NCBI GenBank assembly: GCA_003482455.1
Contig: DMYW01000021.1
Coordinates: 68,942-74,514, forward strand
Direction of reading: 5' to 3'
DNA length: 5,573 bases
Source: Rheinheimera sp.
GTDB taxonomy: Bacteria; Pseudomonadota; Gammaproteobacteria; Enterobacterales; Alteromonadaceae
Part shown: positions 5,285 to 5,573 of the stretch, in pieces
Position numbering within the stretch: the stretch's first letter is position 1
How the letters are laid out: the number at the start of each line of letters is the position of its first letter
Translations under genes and position numbers: made by a program
The notes under the pieces: model-generated
Databases searched by the model: none
Seen by the model: the letters and a program-made list of their open reading frames with translations, nothing else
Told to the model about the DNA's origin: nothing

Positions 5285-5573
5285 TGTTTTCGGGTTTTAT
5301 AGTTTTCGCCGGTAAGGCAAATCATCAAGGATGGTGGCGTTGTTTGGCCCTTCTTCGTTTGCGCCAGGTTTAATACGCCAGTTGTGCTCGCTGCGTCCCT
5401 TCTGATAGTTTGTCTTTAACTTAAATTTTACAGGTGCCAATAAACATCCGTGGGCAGCAAAGCTGCGTGGGTTATATGTTTGTTGGTTTCTTTTTTACTC
5501 GCACGTGTGCGGCGTTGTTGTGGTTCGTGTGTCGGCTTTGCCTTGTTGTTTCTCAGCTCAGGCTAACAAGGCG
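5279..5573 (+). mobile_element. Cassette 4 (partial): no conventional gene, related to cassette 2
   Basis: The cassette runs off the right edge just after its attC begins. Ordered blocks match cassette 2: CGGGTTTTATAGTTTT (5291-5306), AAGGATGGTGGCGTTGTTTGG minus its last base (5327-5346), CCCTTCTGATAGTTTG (5397-5412), GGCAGCAAAGCTGC (5453-5466) and a GCACGTGTGCGGCGTTGTT block (5501-5519). The body is 282 bp against 273 bp in cassette 2. A GCC/GGC hairpin near 5308-5318 takes the place of the larger one in cassette 2. An ATG at 5331 opens a 24-codon frame ending at TGA 5403-5405. No larger gene with a credible start is seen. Confidence 0.75.
5561..5573 (+). other. Start of attC of cassette 4 (truncated by window)
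   Basis: GGCTAAC (5561-5567) followed by AAG matches the R'' box and the following bases of the cassette 2 attC exactly, at the corresponding place in the related cassette. The rest lies beyond the window. Confidence 0.7.

Larger units (their letters stand above)
3754..5573 (+). mobile_element. Integron gene-cassette array (no integrase in view), open at right edge
   Basis: Four recombination points of the form G|TTAG(C/G)C occur at 3754/3755, 4397/4398, 4749/4750 and 5278/5279. They delimit cassette 1 (3755-4397, 643 bp), cassette 2 (4398-4749, 352 bp), cassette 3 (4750-5278, 529 bp) and a partial cassette 4 (5279 onward). Cassettes 1-3 end in an attC site, and the R'' box of a fourth begins at 5561. 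All are oriented left to right, so the expected attI side is at 3754. GTTAGCC at 3754-3760 is the leftmost R'-type core, and no attC arm can be drawn to its left. No intI gene lies in the 3.7 kb to the left. That suggests an integrase-less cluster, or a platform separated from its integrase by rearrangement. Both genes in the array are plus strand. No clean cassette promoter is visible upstream of 3755. Confidence 0.88.

Overview
The window looks like a chromosomal segment from a Gammaproteobacterium. I infer this from its mid-range base composition, the CheY-type receiver and the attC-like sites; I cannot name a genus. It falls into two parts.

Positions 1-3318 are ordinary-looking chromosome. 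A response regulator with an N-terminal excisionase/MerR-type DNA-binding domain and a C-terminal receiver (81-677, +) faces a stand-alone CheY-like receiver (875-1252, -). After a 458-bp gap rich in inverted repeats lies a large exported protein (1711-3279, -; an upstream ATG at 3318 is possible). It carries six full copies and one partial copy of a 44-residue Ala/Val/Thr repeat, encoded by a 132-bp tandem repeat, followed by a short four-cysteine C-terminal domain.

Positions 3319-3754 hold no convincing gene. They contain two diverged copies of a block repeated at a constant 227-bp offset, palindromic GGAAATTTCC motifs, and a LexA-box-like palindrome at 3551-3566.

From 3754 to the right edge the window is an array of integron gene cassettes, all in the same orientation. 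Recombination points (G|TTAG) lie at 3754/3755, 4397/4398, 4749/4750 and 5278/5279. Cassette 1 carries an A+T-rich exported protein (3787-4287). Cassettes 2 and 4 lack a conventional gene and are related to each other. Cassette 3 carries a 138-residue protein (4763-5179) whose stop codon lies in its attC site. Three complete attC sites and the start of a fourth are visible. No integron integrase is present, so the array is either an integrase-less cluster (CALIN) or has its integrase outside the window. The most interesting parts are the paired ORF-poor cassettes, with conserved structure and a possible micro-ORF, and the duplicated, LexA-box-bearing left flank.
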